Origin: Stutzerimonas stutzeri KOS6
Lineage (GTDB): Bacteria > Pseudomonadota > Gammaproteobacteria > Pseudomonadales > Pseudomonadaceae
DNA: 64,000 bases
Direction of reading: 5' to 3'
Assembly (NCBI RefSeq): GCF_000307775.2
Contig: NZ_KK020676.1
Location: 734,458 to 798,457, forward strand
Shown here in pieces: positions 10,300-19,043 of this stretch. Below the pieces are notes generated by a model. It searched no databases. It worked only from the letters and a program-made list of their open reading frames with translations, and was not told where the DNA came from. Numbering within the stretch: the first letter of the stretch is position 1; each line of letters begins with the position of its first letter. The position numbers were made by a program, and so were the translations under genes.

Positions 10300-10327
10300 C
10301 GGGGAAGCCACAACGGCTCCCCGTTTT
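10300..10327 (+). terminator. Intrinsic terminator of glpQ
   Basis: Stem cggggaagcc / ggctccccg with a single bulged A and an ACAAC loop, followed directly by TTTT. Confidence 0.8.
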
Positions 10328-10383
10328 CCCGTTCGCCGCGACAGCGGTTATTCTCAGGGCTCGACCCGCCTGCGAGAAGCCGT

Positions 10384-11778
10384 GTGATAGCCCGCCCCAG
10401 CCCCGATCTCAGTATGCTCGACCGCCTCTGGCTGACCGAAGCCGTGCGCCTGCGCGAAGAACATGCCGGGCCGCTGGAGGACGAAGAAGCCAATCGCCAG
10501 GCCCGCGCCCAGGGCGGTGGCCTGGCGGCGCTGATCGAACAGCGCGCACTCTGGCTGGCACGCCGTGACGGGCTGATCGAAGCGCTACAGCACTGGCGTC
10601 AGGGCGCACGCCTGGGTGGGTTCGTACTGGCATTGCTCGCGGTCTTCACTGGCGCCGGCCTGGCCTTCGCTGCACTGGGCGACGGGCAGCGACCGGTCAA
10701 TGTGTTCTGGGCGCTCGGCAGCCTGCTCGGGCTGAACCTGCTGACCCTGCTCGGCTGGCTGCTCGGCCTGCTCTTCGCTGGCGACAGCGGCGGTGCGCTG
10801 GGACGGCTGTGGCTCTGGCTCAGCGAAAAACTCGCCCGCGACGCCCGCGCCGCGCAGCTGGCGCCAGCGCTGCTGTGCGTATTGCACCAGCGCCGACTCG
10901 GTCGCTGGCTGCTGGGGACAGGCGTGCACTCCCTATGGCTGCTGGCAATGGTCAGCGCCCTGCTCAGCCTCCTCGCGCTGCTGGCGACCCGTCGCTACGG
11001 CTTCGTCTGGGAAACCACCATCCTCGGCGAAAGCGCCTTCGTCGGCCTGACCCAGGCCCTCGGCGCGCTGCCGGCCCTGCTCGGCTTCAGCGTGCCGGAT
11101 ATCGAGCAGATCCGCGCCAGCGGCGCGCTCGCTGGCGACCTGGAGGGTGCCCGGCAGCGCTGGGCTGGCTGGTTGGTCGGCGTACTGCTGGTCTACGGCC
11201 TGCTGCCACGACTGCTGCTGGCCGGATTCAGCCTGTGGCGCTGGCGCCACGGCCGTGCTGCGTTGCAGCTCGACCTGAACCTGCCGGCTTACCGCCTGCT
11301 GCGCGAACGCCTGCAACCGCCCAGCGAGCGCCTCGGCATCCGTGATGCGGCGCCCGCCCAACTGCACGCGCCCAGCGCTGGCGCTCAGCTCGACGGCAGC
11401 GAGGGCGCCGTGCTGGTGGCCATCGAACTGGATGGCAACCGCCCATGGCCGCCGGCCCTGCCCAAAAGCATCGCCGATGCCGGCATCCTCGACGATCGCG
11501 AAGGGCGCCGACGCCTGCTCGATCAGCTCACCCGCTTTCCCCCGGCACGCCTGGCCATTGCCTGTGATCCGCGGCGCTCGCCGGACCGCGGCACGCTGGC
11601 GCTGCTCGGCGAACTGTCACGCTGCGCCGCCGCCACACGGGTCTGGCTGCTGCAGGCGCCGCCGGGCGAAGCGCTGGACAGCGCGCGCCTGGATGACTGG
11701 CACCAGGCGCTGGACACCCTGGGCCTGCGCCATTCCAACACGACGCCACTGGGCTGGCTGGAGAGCGGACATGACTGA
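10384..11778 (+). CDS. DUF2868 family membrane protein
   Basis: 464 residues. Opens with a soluble helix (MLDRLWLTEAVRLREEHAGPLEDEEANRQAR) characteristic of DUF2868. Membrane segments follow at about residues 80-105, 115-140, 185-210 and 265-290. The C-terminal third (VLVAIELDG, LAIACDPRRSPDRGTLALLGELS) is soluble and looks like an alpha/beta fold. Start is the GTG at 10384, preceded by GCGAGAAG at good spacing; the ATG at 10414 has no ribosome site. The stop overlaps the next ATG by 8 bases, so the two genes are surely co-translated and the proteins probably form a complex. Function unknown. Confidence 0.8.
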   Translation: MIARPSPDLSMLDRLWLTEAVRLREEHAGPLEDEEANRQARAQGGGLAALIEQRALWLARRDGLIEALQHWRQGARLGGFVLALLAVFTGAGLAFAALGDGQRPVNVFWALGSLLGLNLLTLLGWLLGLLFAGDSGGALGRLWLWLSEKLARDARAAQLAPALLCVLHQRRLGRWLLGTGVHSLWLLAMVSALLSLLALLATRRYGFVWETTILGESAFVGLTQALGALPALLGFSVPDIEQIRASGALAGDLEGARQRWAGWLVGVLLVYGLLPRLLLAGFSLWRWRHGRAALQLDLNLPAYRLLRERLQPPSERLGIRDAAPAQLHAPSAGAQLDGSEGAVLVAIELDGNRPWPPALPKSIADAGILDDREGRRRLLDQLTRFPPARLAIACDPRRSPDRGTLALLGELSRCAAATRVWLLQAPPGEALDSARLDDWHQALDTLGLRHSNTTPLGWLESGHD

Positions 11779-13144
11779 AGCCCTGAAGCTCGCCGTGGTC
11801 GGCCACACCAACGTTGGCAAGACCTCGCTGCTGCGCACCCTGACCCGTGATGCGGGCTTCGGCGAGGTTTCGCACCGCCCCAGCACCACCCGCCATGTCG
11901 AAGGCGCACGGCTGTCGGTGGACGGCGAAGCGCTGCTGGAGCTGTACGACACACCCGGCCTGGAAGATGCCATCGCCCTGCTCGACTGCCTCGAGCGCGT
12001 CGAACGCCCCGGCGAACGCCTCGACGGCCCGGCGCGCACCGCGCGCTTCCTCGACGGCAGCGAGGCGCGCCAGCGCTTCGAGCAGGAAGCCAAGGTGCTG
12101 CGCCAGCTGCTCGCCAGCGATGCCGGGCTCTACGTGATCGATGCCCGCGAGCCGGTGCTGGCCAAGTACAAGGACGAACTGACGGTACTGGCTGGCTGCG
12201 GCAAGCCGTTGTTGCCGGTGCTCAACTTCGTCGCCCAGCCGGGACATCGCGAGGAAGAGTGGCGCCAGGCGCTGGCCCGCCTCGGCCTGCATGCGCTGGT
12301 GCGCTTCGACAGCGTGGCGCCACCCGTGGATGGTGAGCGCCGGCTGTACGAAAGCCTGGCGCTGCTGCTGGAACAGGCACGGCCCAAGCTGCAGCGGCTG
12401 ATCGAGGACCATGAAGCCCAGGCCGCGGCGCGCCTGGTCAGCGGCCAGCGGCTGATCGCCGAGCTGCTGGTGGACGTCGCCGCCTGCCGGCGCAGCGTGG
12501 CCGCACAGCCCGAGCTGGAGCGCGGCGCCATACGTGAACTGCATGACGCCGTGCGTGGCCGCGAACAGCGCTGCGTCGAGGCCCTGCTGCGCCTGTACGC
12601 CTTCCGCAAGGAGCAGGCGGCAGCCAGCGATCTGCCGCTGCTCGACGGCCGCTGGGGCGACGACCTGTTCAATCCGGAAACCCTCAAGCAGCTGGGCGTG
12701 AAGATCGGCAGCGGCATGGCCGCAGGCGCCGCCGCCGGTGCCGGGGTCGACCTGATGGTCGGCGGCATCACCCTCGGCGCCGCGGCGCTGCTCGGCGCCA
12801 TCGCCGGCGGCGGCGCGCAGACCGCGCGACACTATGGCAACCGCCTGCTCGGCAAGCTCAAGGGCCAGCGCGAGCTGAGCGTCGATGACGCCGTGCTGCG
12901 CCTGCTCGCCCTGCGCCAGCGCCAGTTGCTGGCCGCACTCGCCAGCCGAGGACACGCCGCCACCGAGGCCATTCGCCTGGCCACGCCGCAGGATCAGGGC
13001 TGGCGCGAAGGCAAGCTGCCCGAAGCCCTGCATCGCTGCCGCGCCCATCCGGATTGGTCCTCGCTAAACCCCGGCGCCCGCCTGCAGGATGGCGAGCGTC
13101 AGGCGGCGCTGGACGAGCTGGAAACTCAACTGCAGGAAAACTGA
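11771..13144 (+). CDS. Membrane-associated GTPase, DUF3482 family
   Basis: 457 residues. N-terminal GTPase domain with G1 GHTNVGKTS (residues 11-19), a Thr-rich switch I (STTRH) and G3 DTPG. The G4 position reads LNFV rather than canonical NKxD. After a helical middle region comes a striking glycine-zipper stretch (GSGMAAGAAAGAGVDLMVGGITLGAAALLGAIAGGG, about residues 315-350) that could insert into or hairpin within a membrane, as in dynamin-like and YcjX/YcjF-type systems. Translationally coupled to the DUF2868 membrane protein upstream, its likely partner. The product is unstudied as far as I know. Confidence 0.82.
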   Translation: MTEALKLAVVGHTNVGKTSLLRTLTRDAGFGEVSHRPSTTRHVEGARLSVDGEALLELYDTPGLEDAIALLDCLERVERPGERLDGPARTARFLDGSEARQRFEQEAKVLRQLLASDAGLYVIDAREPVLAKYKDELTVLAGCGKPLLPVLNFVAQPGHREEEWRQALARLGLHALVRFDSVAPPVDGERRLYESLALLLEQARPKLQRLIEDHEAQAAARLVSGQRLIAELLVDVAACRRSVAAQPELERGAIRELHDAVRGREQRCVEALLRLYAFRKEQAAASDLPLLDGRWGDDLFNPETLKQLGVKIGSGMAAGAAAGAGVDLMVGGITLGAAALLGAIAGGGAQTARHYGNRLLGKLKGQRELSVDDAVLRLLALRQRQLLAALASRGHAATEAIRLATPQDQGWREGKLPEALHRCRAHPDWSSLNPGARLQDGERQAALDELETQLQEN

Positions 13145-13160
13145 GCCGATCAGGTGGAGC

Positions 13161-13229
13161 GTAGGGTGGGCTTCAGCCCACCAGCGGGTGGCGTGCGCGG
13201 GGTTGTCGGTGGGCTGAAGCCCACCCTAC
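13161..13229. repeat. REP pair (BIME 1)
   Basis: Two inverted copies (13161-13182 and 13208-13229) of a 22-bp unit beginning GTAGGGTGGGCTTCAGCC. Each copy is itself an 8-bp hairpin with a TC/GA loop, and the pair can form a longer cruciform. It lies between the convergent DUF3482 and EamA genes, the usual place for REP elements. Further copies are at 15321, 16266 and 26234. No RAYT transposase is in the window. Confidence 0.85.
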
Positions 13230-13279
13230 CCCGGTGGTGTCTGCCGCATGATCGGTGGCGAGATCGGCAAAGGCAGGGA

Positions 13280-14203
13280 CTAACCGAGCATTTCCCCGTG
13301 CATCCGCGTGCATCGCGCTTTGGCGGCCGGCATCGGCGCACGTGCGGCCCGCAAGGTGCACAGCATTGCCAGCATGATCAGCAAACCACCCGCCCAACCC
13401 ATCGGCCCCAACCGTTCACCCAGCCAGAGACCGGCGATGATCGCGCCGAACAGCGGTTCGGAGCCCATCAGCAACGACACCCGCGTCGCGCTGCTGCGCC
13501 CCAACGCGAGGTTCTGCGCGTACATGGCGAACAGCGTGGCGAACAGCACCAGATACAGCGCCGCGAACCAGAACGCCGGCTCCCCTGGCAGCGCCGGCAG
13601 TCCGCCCGGCAAAGACAAGCCGAGCAGGATACAGCCGCTCGCAACGACCCCGCTCTGCACCGCAGTCAGCGCCAGCGCGGGAATCGCCTGACCGGCGGTC
13701 AGGCGCCGGGTCAGGCAGACCAGCACCGCGCGCAGCAACGCGGCAGCGAGCATCAGCGCATCGCCGAGATTGAGCGACAGCTGCGGGCCGCCGGTCAGCA
13801 GCCAGACGCCCACCAGCGACATCGCGCAGGCTAGGAACAGCGTGTTGTGCGGCCGCTGGCGCAGCAGCAGCCACTCCATGAACGGCGTGATCACCACGCA
13901 CAGGCTGATCAGGAAGGCGGCATTGCTAGCGCTGGTCAGCATCACGCCCCAGGTCTCGCAGAGAAAGATCGCCAGCATCACCAGCCCCAGCGGCAGACCG
14001 GGGCGCAGCGCCTGGCGACCGGCGCCGCGCAGTTGCGGCAGCAACAGGACGAAGGTCAGGCCGAAGCGAATCGCCAGGAAACCCAGCACCGGATAGAACA
14101 GCAGCGCCTGCTTGGCCACCGCATAGCTGCTGCCCCAGATCAGCGCCACCATCAGCAGCATGCCATCGGCCAGCCACAGCCCCTGTCTCAACGTACCTTT
14201 CAT
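13280..14203 (-). CDS. EamA/DMT family transporter
   Basis: 307 residues with about ten membrane helices in two EamA repeats (first from MLLMVALIWGSSYAVAKQAL, second from AALYLVLFATLFAMYAQNLAL...SEPLFGAIIAGLWLGERL). The WGSSY and SEPxF..GxxxLGE blocks are typical of drug/metabolite exporters. The start at 14203 (MKGTLRQG) is chosen over an upstream in-frame ATG at 14293 because membrane family members start close to helix 1 and the longer form would run through the likely operator at 14220. It is divergent from the LysR gene, which probably controls it. Substrate unknown. Confidence 0.85.
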   Translation of the reverse strand: MKGTLRQGLWLADGMLLMVALIWGSSYAVAKQALLFYPVLGFLAIRFGLTFVLLLPQLRGAGRQALRPGLPLGLVMLAIFLCETWGVMLTSASNAAFLISLCVVITPFMEWLLLRQRPHNTLFLACAMSLVGVWLLTGGPQLSLNLGDALMLAAALLRAVLVCLTRRLTAGQAIPALALTAVQSGVVASGCILLGLSLPGGLPALPGEPAFWFAALYLVLFATLFAMYAQNLALGRSSATRVSLLMGSEPLFGAIIAGLWLGERLGPMGWAGGLLIMLAMLCTLRAARAPMPAAKARCTRMHGEMLG

Positions 14204-14219
14204 GTTCGAATCCCCGCAC

Positions 14220-14236
14220 CAATCAGGCGCTGATTG
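14220..14236. promoter_or_regulatory. LysR-type operator candidate between EamA and LysR genes
   Basis: caatcaggcgctgattg: perfect 7-bp arms around GCG, containing an ATC...GAT dyad like a LysR T-N11-A box. It lies in the 88-base divergent gap, 17 bases from the EamA start and 56 bases from the LysR start. Confidence 0.5.
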
Positions 14237-14291
14237 TCGGGCCTGCCGCCACGGTCGATAATCCAGCGAAACAGCACAGGACCTGTTCCAC

Positions 14292-15206
14292 ATGGGAACG
14301 AATGACAGCGCAGCCCTGCTGCCCTACATGGCCGTGTTCGTGCGGGTGGTCGAGGCCGGCAGCTTCTCCGGCGCCGCGCGGCGGCTGGGCAGCACACCGT
14401 CGGCGGTAAGCCGCCAGGTGGCCCGGCTGGAGCAGGCCCTGGCACTGCGCCTGCTGGAACGCACGACGCGCCAGCTGCGGCTGAACGAGGCCGGGGCGGA
14501 GTTCTACCAGCATTGCAGGGATATGCTCGATGCGGCCGACGCAGCCGTCGCCATCGGCGAACGGCTGATGCGCAGCCCACGCGGGCTGGTGCGCCTGAGC
14601 GTGCCGAAGGCGTATGGCAAGTTCGTCGTAGGACCGTTGATGCCGGCCTTTCTGCAGCGCTACCCCGAGGTCGATGTGCAGCTGCGGATCAGCGACCAGA
14701 GCCCGGACCTGATCGAGGACGGCTTCGACCTGCTGGTGCAGGTCACCGACAACCCACCCGAAGGCCTGGCCGGCAAGCCGCTCGGGCCGGTGCGCCAGCT
14801 GCTCTGCGCCAGCCCCGACTACCTGCAACGCCACGGCGAGCCGCAGCATCCGCAGGACCTGCTGCGCCATAGCTGCCTGTATCTGGGGGAAACGGCCGGA
14901 GACAATCGCTGGCACCTGCGCCGCGGCGAGCAGCAGGAAACGGTGACGGTGCGCGGTCGCTACATCAGCAACCACAGCGAGGCGCGGCTGCTGGGGGCGC
15001 AGGAACACCTGGGAATCACCTGCCTGCCGTATTTCACCGCCGCCGCCGCGCTGGCCGACGGCCGTCTGCGCGAGGTGTTGCCCGAATGGCGCTACACCGG
15101 CTCGTACCAGGGCGCGGCCTGGCTGCTGTGGCGACAGAATCACCACCTGCCGCCGAAACTGCGCGTGCTGATCGACTACCTGAGCGAGGCGCTGGCGCCA
15201 GCTTGA
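14292..15206 (+). CDS. LysR-family transcriptional regulator
   Basis: 304 residues. N-terminal winged HTH (FVRVVEAGSFSGAARRLGSTPSAVSRQVARLEQALALRLLERTTRQLRLNEAG, about 15-65) of the CrgA/AaeR-like subgroup, then a periplasmic-binding-like effector domain (RLSVPKAYGKFVVGPLMPAFLQRYPEVDVQLRISD...). Divergent from the EamA transporter, with a dyad between them, so it most likely regulates that exporter and itself. Effector unknown. Confidence 0.92.
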   Translation: MGTNDSAALLPYMAVFVRVVEAGSFSGAARRLGSTPSAVSRQVARLEQALALRLLERTTRQLRLNEAGAEFYQHCRDMLDAADAAVAIGERLMRSPRGLVRLSVPKAYGKFVVGPLMPAFLQRYPEVDVQLRISDQSPDLIEDGFDLLVQVTDNPPEGLAGKPLGPVRQLLCASPDYLQRHGEPQHPQDLLRHSCLYLGETAGDNRWHLRRGEQQETVTVRGRYISNHSEARLLGAQEHLGITCLPYFTAAAALADGRLREVLPEWRYTGSYQGAAWLLWRQNHHLPPKLRVLIDYLSEALAPA

Positions 15207-15320
15207 GCGGCAATCGAAACGGTTCGGAAGGCTCGGCCTATGCGGGCGTGCCTATTGCTGCTCCGGTGGGCACCCGCTGCCTTTGTGGAAGACCCGGCCC
15301 GGGGCGATGCTCTTTAAGCG

Positions 15321-15395
15321 GTAGGGTGGGCTTCAGCCCACCGCGCGGGGTGGCATGCTCCAAAAGGGCGGCTGGTGGGCTGAAGCCCACCCTAC
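15321..15395. repeat. REP pair (BIME 2)
   Basis: Two exact inverted copies of the same 22-bp unit (15321-15342 and 15374-15395), same arrangement as BIME 1 but with a 31-base spacer. It lies between the convergent lysR and phoU genes. The rest of this ~240-base gap (15207-15448) shows nothing else. Confidence 0.85.
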
Positions 15396-15448
15396 ATGCT
15401 GATAGCCGCCTGAGCGCAACGCACTTCCGCAGACAGTGGGCTCGCCTA

Positions 15449-16177
15449 TCAGCGCTCCTTCGAGCCTTCCACTTCCTCGGCCATGCGTGCCAGGCCGAGA
15501 TGGCGCACGTCGGTGCCGCGTACCAGGTAGATCACCAGTTCGGCGATGTTGCGTGCGTGGTCGCCGATGCGTTCCAGCGAGCGCAGCGCCCAGATGACGC
15601 TGAGCACGCGGGAGATCGAACGCGGGTCTTCCATCATGTAGGTAACCAGTTCACGCAGCGCGGTCTTGTATTCGCGGTCGACGGTCTTGTCGTACTGTGC
15701 CACCGACAGCGCGAGGTCCGCATCGAAGCGGGCGAAGGCGTCCAGCGCCTCCTGCACCATCCGGCGCACCTGGTCGCCGATGTGGCGTACCTCGACGTAG
15801 CCCTTGGGCGACTCGCCTTCCTCGCACAACTGGATGGCGCGGCGGGCGATCTTGGTCGCCTCGTCACCGATGCGCTCGAGGTCGATCACCGACTTGGAAA
15901 TGCTGATGATCAGGCGCAGGTCGGAGGCCGCCGGCTGGCGACGGGCGAGGATGCGCACGCACTCCTCGTCGATGTTGCGCTCCATCTGGTTGATCTGGTC
16001 GTCTACCTCGCGCACCTGCTGGGCGAGCCCCGAATCGGCCTCGATCAGCGCGGTCACCGCGTCGTTGACCTGCTTTTCCACCAGCCCGCCCATGGCCAGC
16101 AGGTGGCTGCGGACCTCCTCGAGCTCGGCGTTGAACTGCTGGGAGATGTGTTGGGTGTGGCTGTCTTTGCTGATCAT
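15449..16177 (-). CDS. phoU: Phosphate signalling protein PhoU
   Basis: 242 residues made of two three-helix PhoU repeats. Each repeat ends in a metal-binding motif, seen here as SVIDLERIGDEATKIARRA and RSLERIGDHARNIAELVIYLVRG. PhoU links the Pst transporter to the PhoR kinase and is needed to keep the Pho regulon off in phosphate excess. Start at 16177 (MISKDSHTQHISQQFN) with AAGGG upstream; a longer frame reaching 16282 runs through a REP unit and is rejected. Last gene of the pst operon, 240 bases after pstB. Confidence 0.95.
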   Translation of the reverse strand: MISKDSHTQHISQQFNAELEEVRSHLLAMGGLVEKQVNDAVTALIEADSGLAQQVREVDDQINQMERNIDEECVRILARRQPAASDLRLIISISKSVIDLERIGDEATKIARRAIQLCEEGESPKGYVEVRHIGDQVRRMVQEALDAFARFDADLALSVAQYDKTVDREYKTALRELVTYMMEDPRSISRVLSVIWALRSLERIGDHARNIAELVIYLVRGTDVRHLGLARMAEEVEGSKER

Positions 16178-16265
16178 GTGCGAACCCTTGCGAAACTGTT
16201 GTTCTCTCGCCGGACGGTCCGGCCTTTGGCAAATCGTGGGCGGGCCTTGCCTCGGACGCGATCCT

Positions 16266-16287
16266 GGTGGGCTGAAGCCCATCCTAC
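16266..16287 (-). repeat. Single REP unit in the pstB-phoU gap
   Basis: A lone copy of the 22-bp hairpin unit in the orientation ggtgggctgaagcccatc, with one mismatch from consensus. It lies inside the operon, so it may stabilise or attenuate the mRNA between pstB and phoU. Confidence 0.75.
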
Positions 16288-16417
16288 GTCGTTGCCTCGT
16301 ACCCGACCGAACTGCATGGCCCTTGGCAGAGTGTGCCGGACAAGTCGGCGAGGCGCAGGCAGTACGAGTAGTACGGCAAGCTTCGCCAACGCCGCCCGGC
16401 GCGCTATGGCATGGCCA

Positions 16418-17248
16418 TCAACCGTAGCGGCCGGTTATGTAGTCTTCGGTCTGCTTCTTGGCCGGATTGGTGAACAGCGTATCGGTGTCGCCGTATTCGA
16501 TCAGTTTTCCCATGTACATGAACGCCGTGTAGTCGGAAACACGCGCGGCCTGCTGCATGTTGTGGGTCACGATGACGATGGTGTACTTGGCCTTCAGCTC
16601 GTAGATCAGTTCTTCGACCTTGAGCGAGGAGATCGGATCGAGCGCCGAACTCGGTTCGTCGAGCAGCAACACTTCCGGCTGCACGGCGATGGTCCGGGCG
16701 ATCACCAGACGCTGCTGCTGACCACCGGACAGGCCGAGTGCCGACTCATGCAGACGGTCCTTGACCTCGTCCCACAGTGCCGCGCCCTTGAGCGCCCACT
16801 CGACGGTCTCGTCGAGCACGCGCTTCTGCTTGATGCCCTGGATACGCAGGCCGTAGACCACGTTCTCGTAGATGCTCTTGGGGAACGGGTTGGGCTTCTG
16901 GAACACCATGCCGACGCGGCGACGCAGGTCGGCCACGTCTTCGCCCTTGCGGTAGATGTTAGTGCCGTCGAGGTTGATGGCGCCTTCGATGCGGCAGCCA
17001 TCGACCAGGTCGTTCATGCGGTTGAAGCAGCGCAGCAGGGTCGACTTGCCGCAGCCGGACGGGCCGATGAAGGCGGTCACGCGCTGGCGTGGGATGTTCA
17101 TGCTGACATTGAACAGCGCCTGCTTCTGGCCATAGAACAGGCTCAGATCGGGCACTTCGATGGCAATCGGCTCGTTGGCCAGGTCCAGGCTGCGCTTGTC
17201 GCGCCCCAGGGCCGAGATATCGATGGAATGGGTCTGCGTCGCTGACAT
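16418..17248 (-). CDS. pstB: Phosphate ABC transporter ATP-binding protein
   Basis: 276 residues. Walker [10 protein letters not shown] (62-70), signature LSGGQQQR (173-180), Walker [14 protein letters not shown] (194-206) and switch His in VTHNMQQA. The cytosolic ATPase that drives Pst phosphate uptake with PstC and PstA, and takes part in PhoU/PhoR signalling. GGAGA precedes the start. It is slightly longer at the N terminus than E. coli PstB (about 20 extra residues), as is usual in pseudomonads. Confidence 0.97.
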   Translation of the reverse strand: MSATQTHSIDISALGRDKRSLDLANEPIAIEVPDLSLFYGQKQALFNVSMNIPRQRVTAFIGPSGCGKSTLLRCFNRMNDLVDGCRIEGAINLDGTNIYRKGEDVADLRRRVGMVFQKPNPFPKSIYENVVYGLRIQGIKQKRVLDETVEWALKGAALWDEVKDRLHESALGLSGGQQQRLVIARTIAVQPEVLLLDEPSSALDPISSLKVEELIYELKAKYTIVIVTHNMQQAARVSDYTAFMYMGKLIEYGDTDTLFTNPAKKQTEDYITGRYG

Positions 17249-17275
17249 GGATGTCTCCGTGATCGCTGGTGGCCG

Positions 17276-17326
17276 AGGCCGGGGCTGGACGCGGTCGGTG
17301 CCGCTTGTTCGTCCAGCCTCGGGCCT
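17276..17326 (-). other. Intercistronic hairpin between pstA and pstB
   Basis: A 9-bp perfect core (ggctggacg at 17283-17291, cgtccagcc at 17310-17318) is extended by near-matching outer arms to about 16 bp. It fills most of the 97-base pstA-pstB gap. No U tract, so an mRNA-processing or stability element is more likely than a terminator. Confidence 0.5.
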
Positions 17327-17345
17327 GCAGCGCTTTTATCGGTTG

Positions 17346-19016
17346 TTAGTGGTCAAGCGCCTTGTACTTCTCGCGCAGGTGGTTGCGAATGTAGATCGCG
17401 CTGAAGTTGAGCGTGGCGATCACCAGCACCAGCAGCAGTGCCGTAGCGTATACCAGCGGGCGCGCCGCCTCGACGTTGGGGCTCTGGAAGCCGACGTCGT
17501 AGATATGGAAGCCCAGGTGCATGATCTTCTGGTCCAGATGCAGGTAAGGATAGTTGCCGTTGAGCGGCAGGTTCGGCGCCAGCTTGACCACGCCGACCAG
17601 CATCAGCGGCGCCACTTCGCCGGCCGCACGGGCCACGGCGAGGATCAGGCCGGTCATCATCGCCGGACTGGCCATTGGCAGTACCACCTTCCACAGCGTC
17701 TCGGACTTGGTCGCGCCGAGCGCCAGCGAACCTTCGCGGATCATTCGCGGGATCCGCGCCAGGCCTTCCTCGGTAGCGACGATCACCACCGGCAGGGTGA
17801 GGATCGCCAGGGTCAGCGAGGCCCACATCAGGCCCGGCGTGCCGAACACCGGCGCAGGCGCGGCCTCTGGATAGAACAGCCGATCCAGCGAGCCGCCCAG
17901 CACGTAGACGAAGAAGCCCAGGCCGAACACGCCATAGACGATCGAAGGCACACCGGCCAGGTTGTTCACCGCGATGCGGATGATGCGGGTGAGCACGCCC
18001 TGCTTGGCGTACTCGCGCAGGTAGACCGCAGCGATCACACCGAACGGGGTGACGATCACCGCCATGATCAGGGTCATCAGCACGGTACCGAAGATCGCCG
18101 GGAACACGCCGCCTTCGGTGTTGGCCTCGCGCGGCTCGTCGCTGACGAATTCCCACAGCTTGGCGAAATAGAACAGCAGCTTGTCCGGAGTCGACATGGC
18201 GTTGGGCCGGAACGCCCGCACCACCTTGCCCAGAGTGATTTCCTGCTCGCGGCCATCAGCGGTACGCACGGTGATGCTGTCGCGGTTGAACTGCTGCTGC
18301 AGGGCGACCAGCTTTTCTTCCAGCACGCGGTACTCGGCGTCCCACTGCGCGCGCTCGGCATCCAGATCGGCCTGTGCCGCCGTGTCCAGAAGATCGTCCA
18401 GCTCCAACTGACGGGTCTTCAGACGCAGACGCTCGAGGCCGTGGTTGATGCGACCGATCTCGACCTTTTCGATGTGCGAGATCTGCGTGTGCAACTCATC
18501 GACGCGGTCGATGCGTGCCTGCAGCTCGTTCCAGGCGCCCTCACCCTCTGCGACCAGCTGGCCGGCTTCCTTGACGTTGAGCAGGTAGCCATAGAAATTG
18601 CCCCACTCACGGCGCTCCAGCACCATCAGCTCGGCCGGTGTGCGCTGGTTGCTCAGCCACTCACCGACCACCCAGGAGAAGTCCGCGCCATAGACTTCGC
18701 GGTTGCCCACCTTGAGCAGCTCGCGGGTCATGAACTCACCGCCTTCGGCGTTCACCGGCAGCCCGCTGGCTGCCAGGCGCGCACGCGGCACTTGTTCGGC
18801 CTGCACCACCTCGCCGGCCAGCACGCGCATCTCGGCAGCCGGCACGCTGTAGTCGGCAACGATGACATCGGCCGGCCAGAAATGGGCCAGACCGCGCACG
18901 GCGATGATCGCCAGCAGGCCCAGGGTCATGATCACCGCGATGGACACCGCGCCGGCGTTCATCCAGATCCAGGGTGTGCCGCTCTTGACCCAGGTGTTCA
19001 GCGAATCCTTTTTCAC
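17346..19016 (-). CDS. pstA: Phosphate ABC transporter permease PstA, long form
   Basis: 556 residues, about twice E. coli PstA. One membrane helix (about 15-40) is followed by a ~250-residue hydrophilic insert with a coiled-coil stretch (HTQISHIEKVEIGRINHGLERLRLKTRQLELDD), expected in the periplasm (DUF3333-type). The canonical permease domain then starts near FAKLWEFVSDEPREANTEGGVFPAIFGTVLMTL and holds the EAA-type loop ALGATKSETLWKVVLPMASPAM. GTG start at 19016 with AAAAGG upstream. 27 bases after pstC. Phosphate permease role from family and operon; role of the insert unknown. Confidence 0.93.
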   Translation of the reverse strand: MKKDSLNTWVKSGTPWIWMNAGAVSIAVIMTLGLLAIIAVRGLAHFWPADVIVADYSVPAAEMRVLAGEVVQAEQVPRARLAASGLPVNAEGGEFMTRELLKVGNREVYGADFSWVVGEWLSNQRTPAELMVLERREWGNFYGYLLNVKEAGQLVAEGEGAWNELQARIDRVDELHTQISHIEKVEIGRINHGLERLRLKTRQLELDDLLDTAAQADLDAERAQWDAEYRVLEEKLVALQQQFNRDSITVRTADGREQEITLGKVVRAFRPNAMSTPDKLLFYFAKLWEFVSDEPREANTEGGVFPAIFGTVLMTLIMAVIVTPFGVIAAVYLREYAKQGVLTRIIRIAVNNLAGVPSIVYGVFGLGFFVYVLGGSLDRLFYPEAAPAPVFGTPGLMWASLTLAILTLPVVIVATEEGLARIPRMIREGSLALGATKSETLWKVVLPMASPAMMTGLILAVARAAGEVAPLMLVGVVKLAPNLPLNGNYPYLHLDQKIMHLGFHIYDVGFQSPNVEAARPLVYATALLLVLVIATLNFSAIYIRNHLREKYKALDH

Positions 19017-19043
19017 GGATCGATACCTTTTGCGAAGTCTGGT

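Noticed and set aside
15086-17245. A 719-codon plus-strand frame spanning the lysR end, a REP pair, phoU and pstB
   Set aside because: It crosses several real features in the wrong strand or frame and reads repeat DNA as protein.
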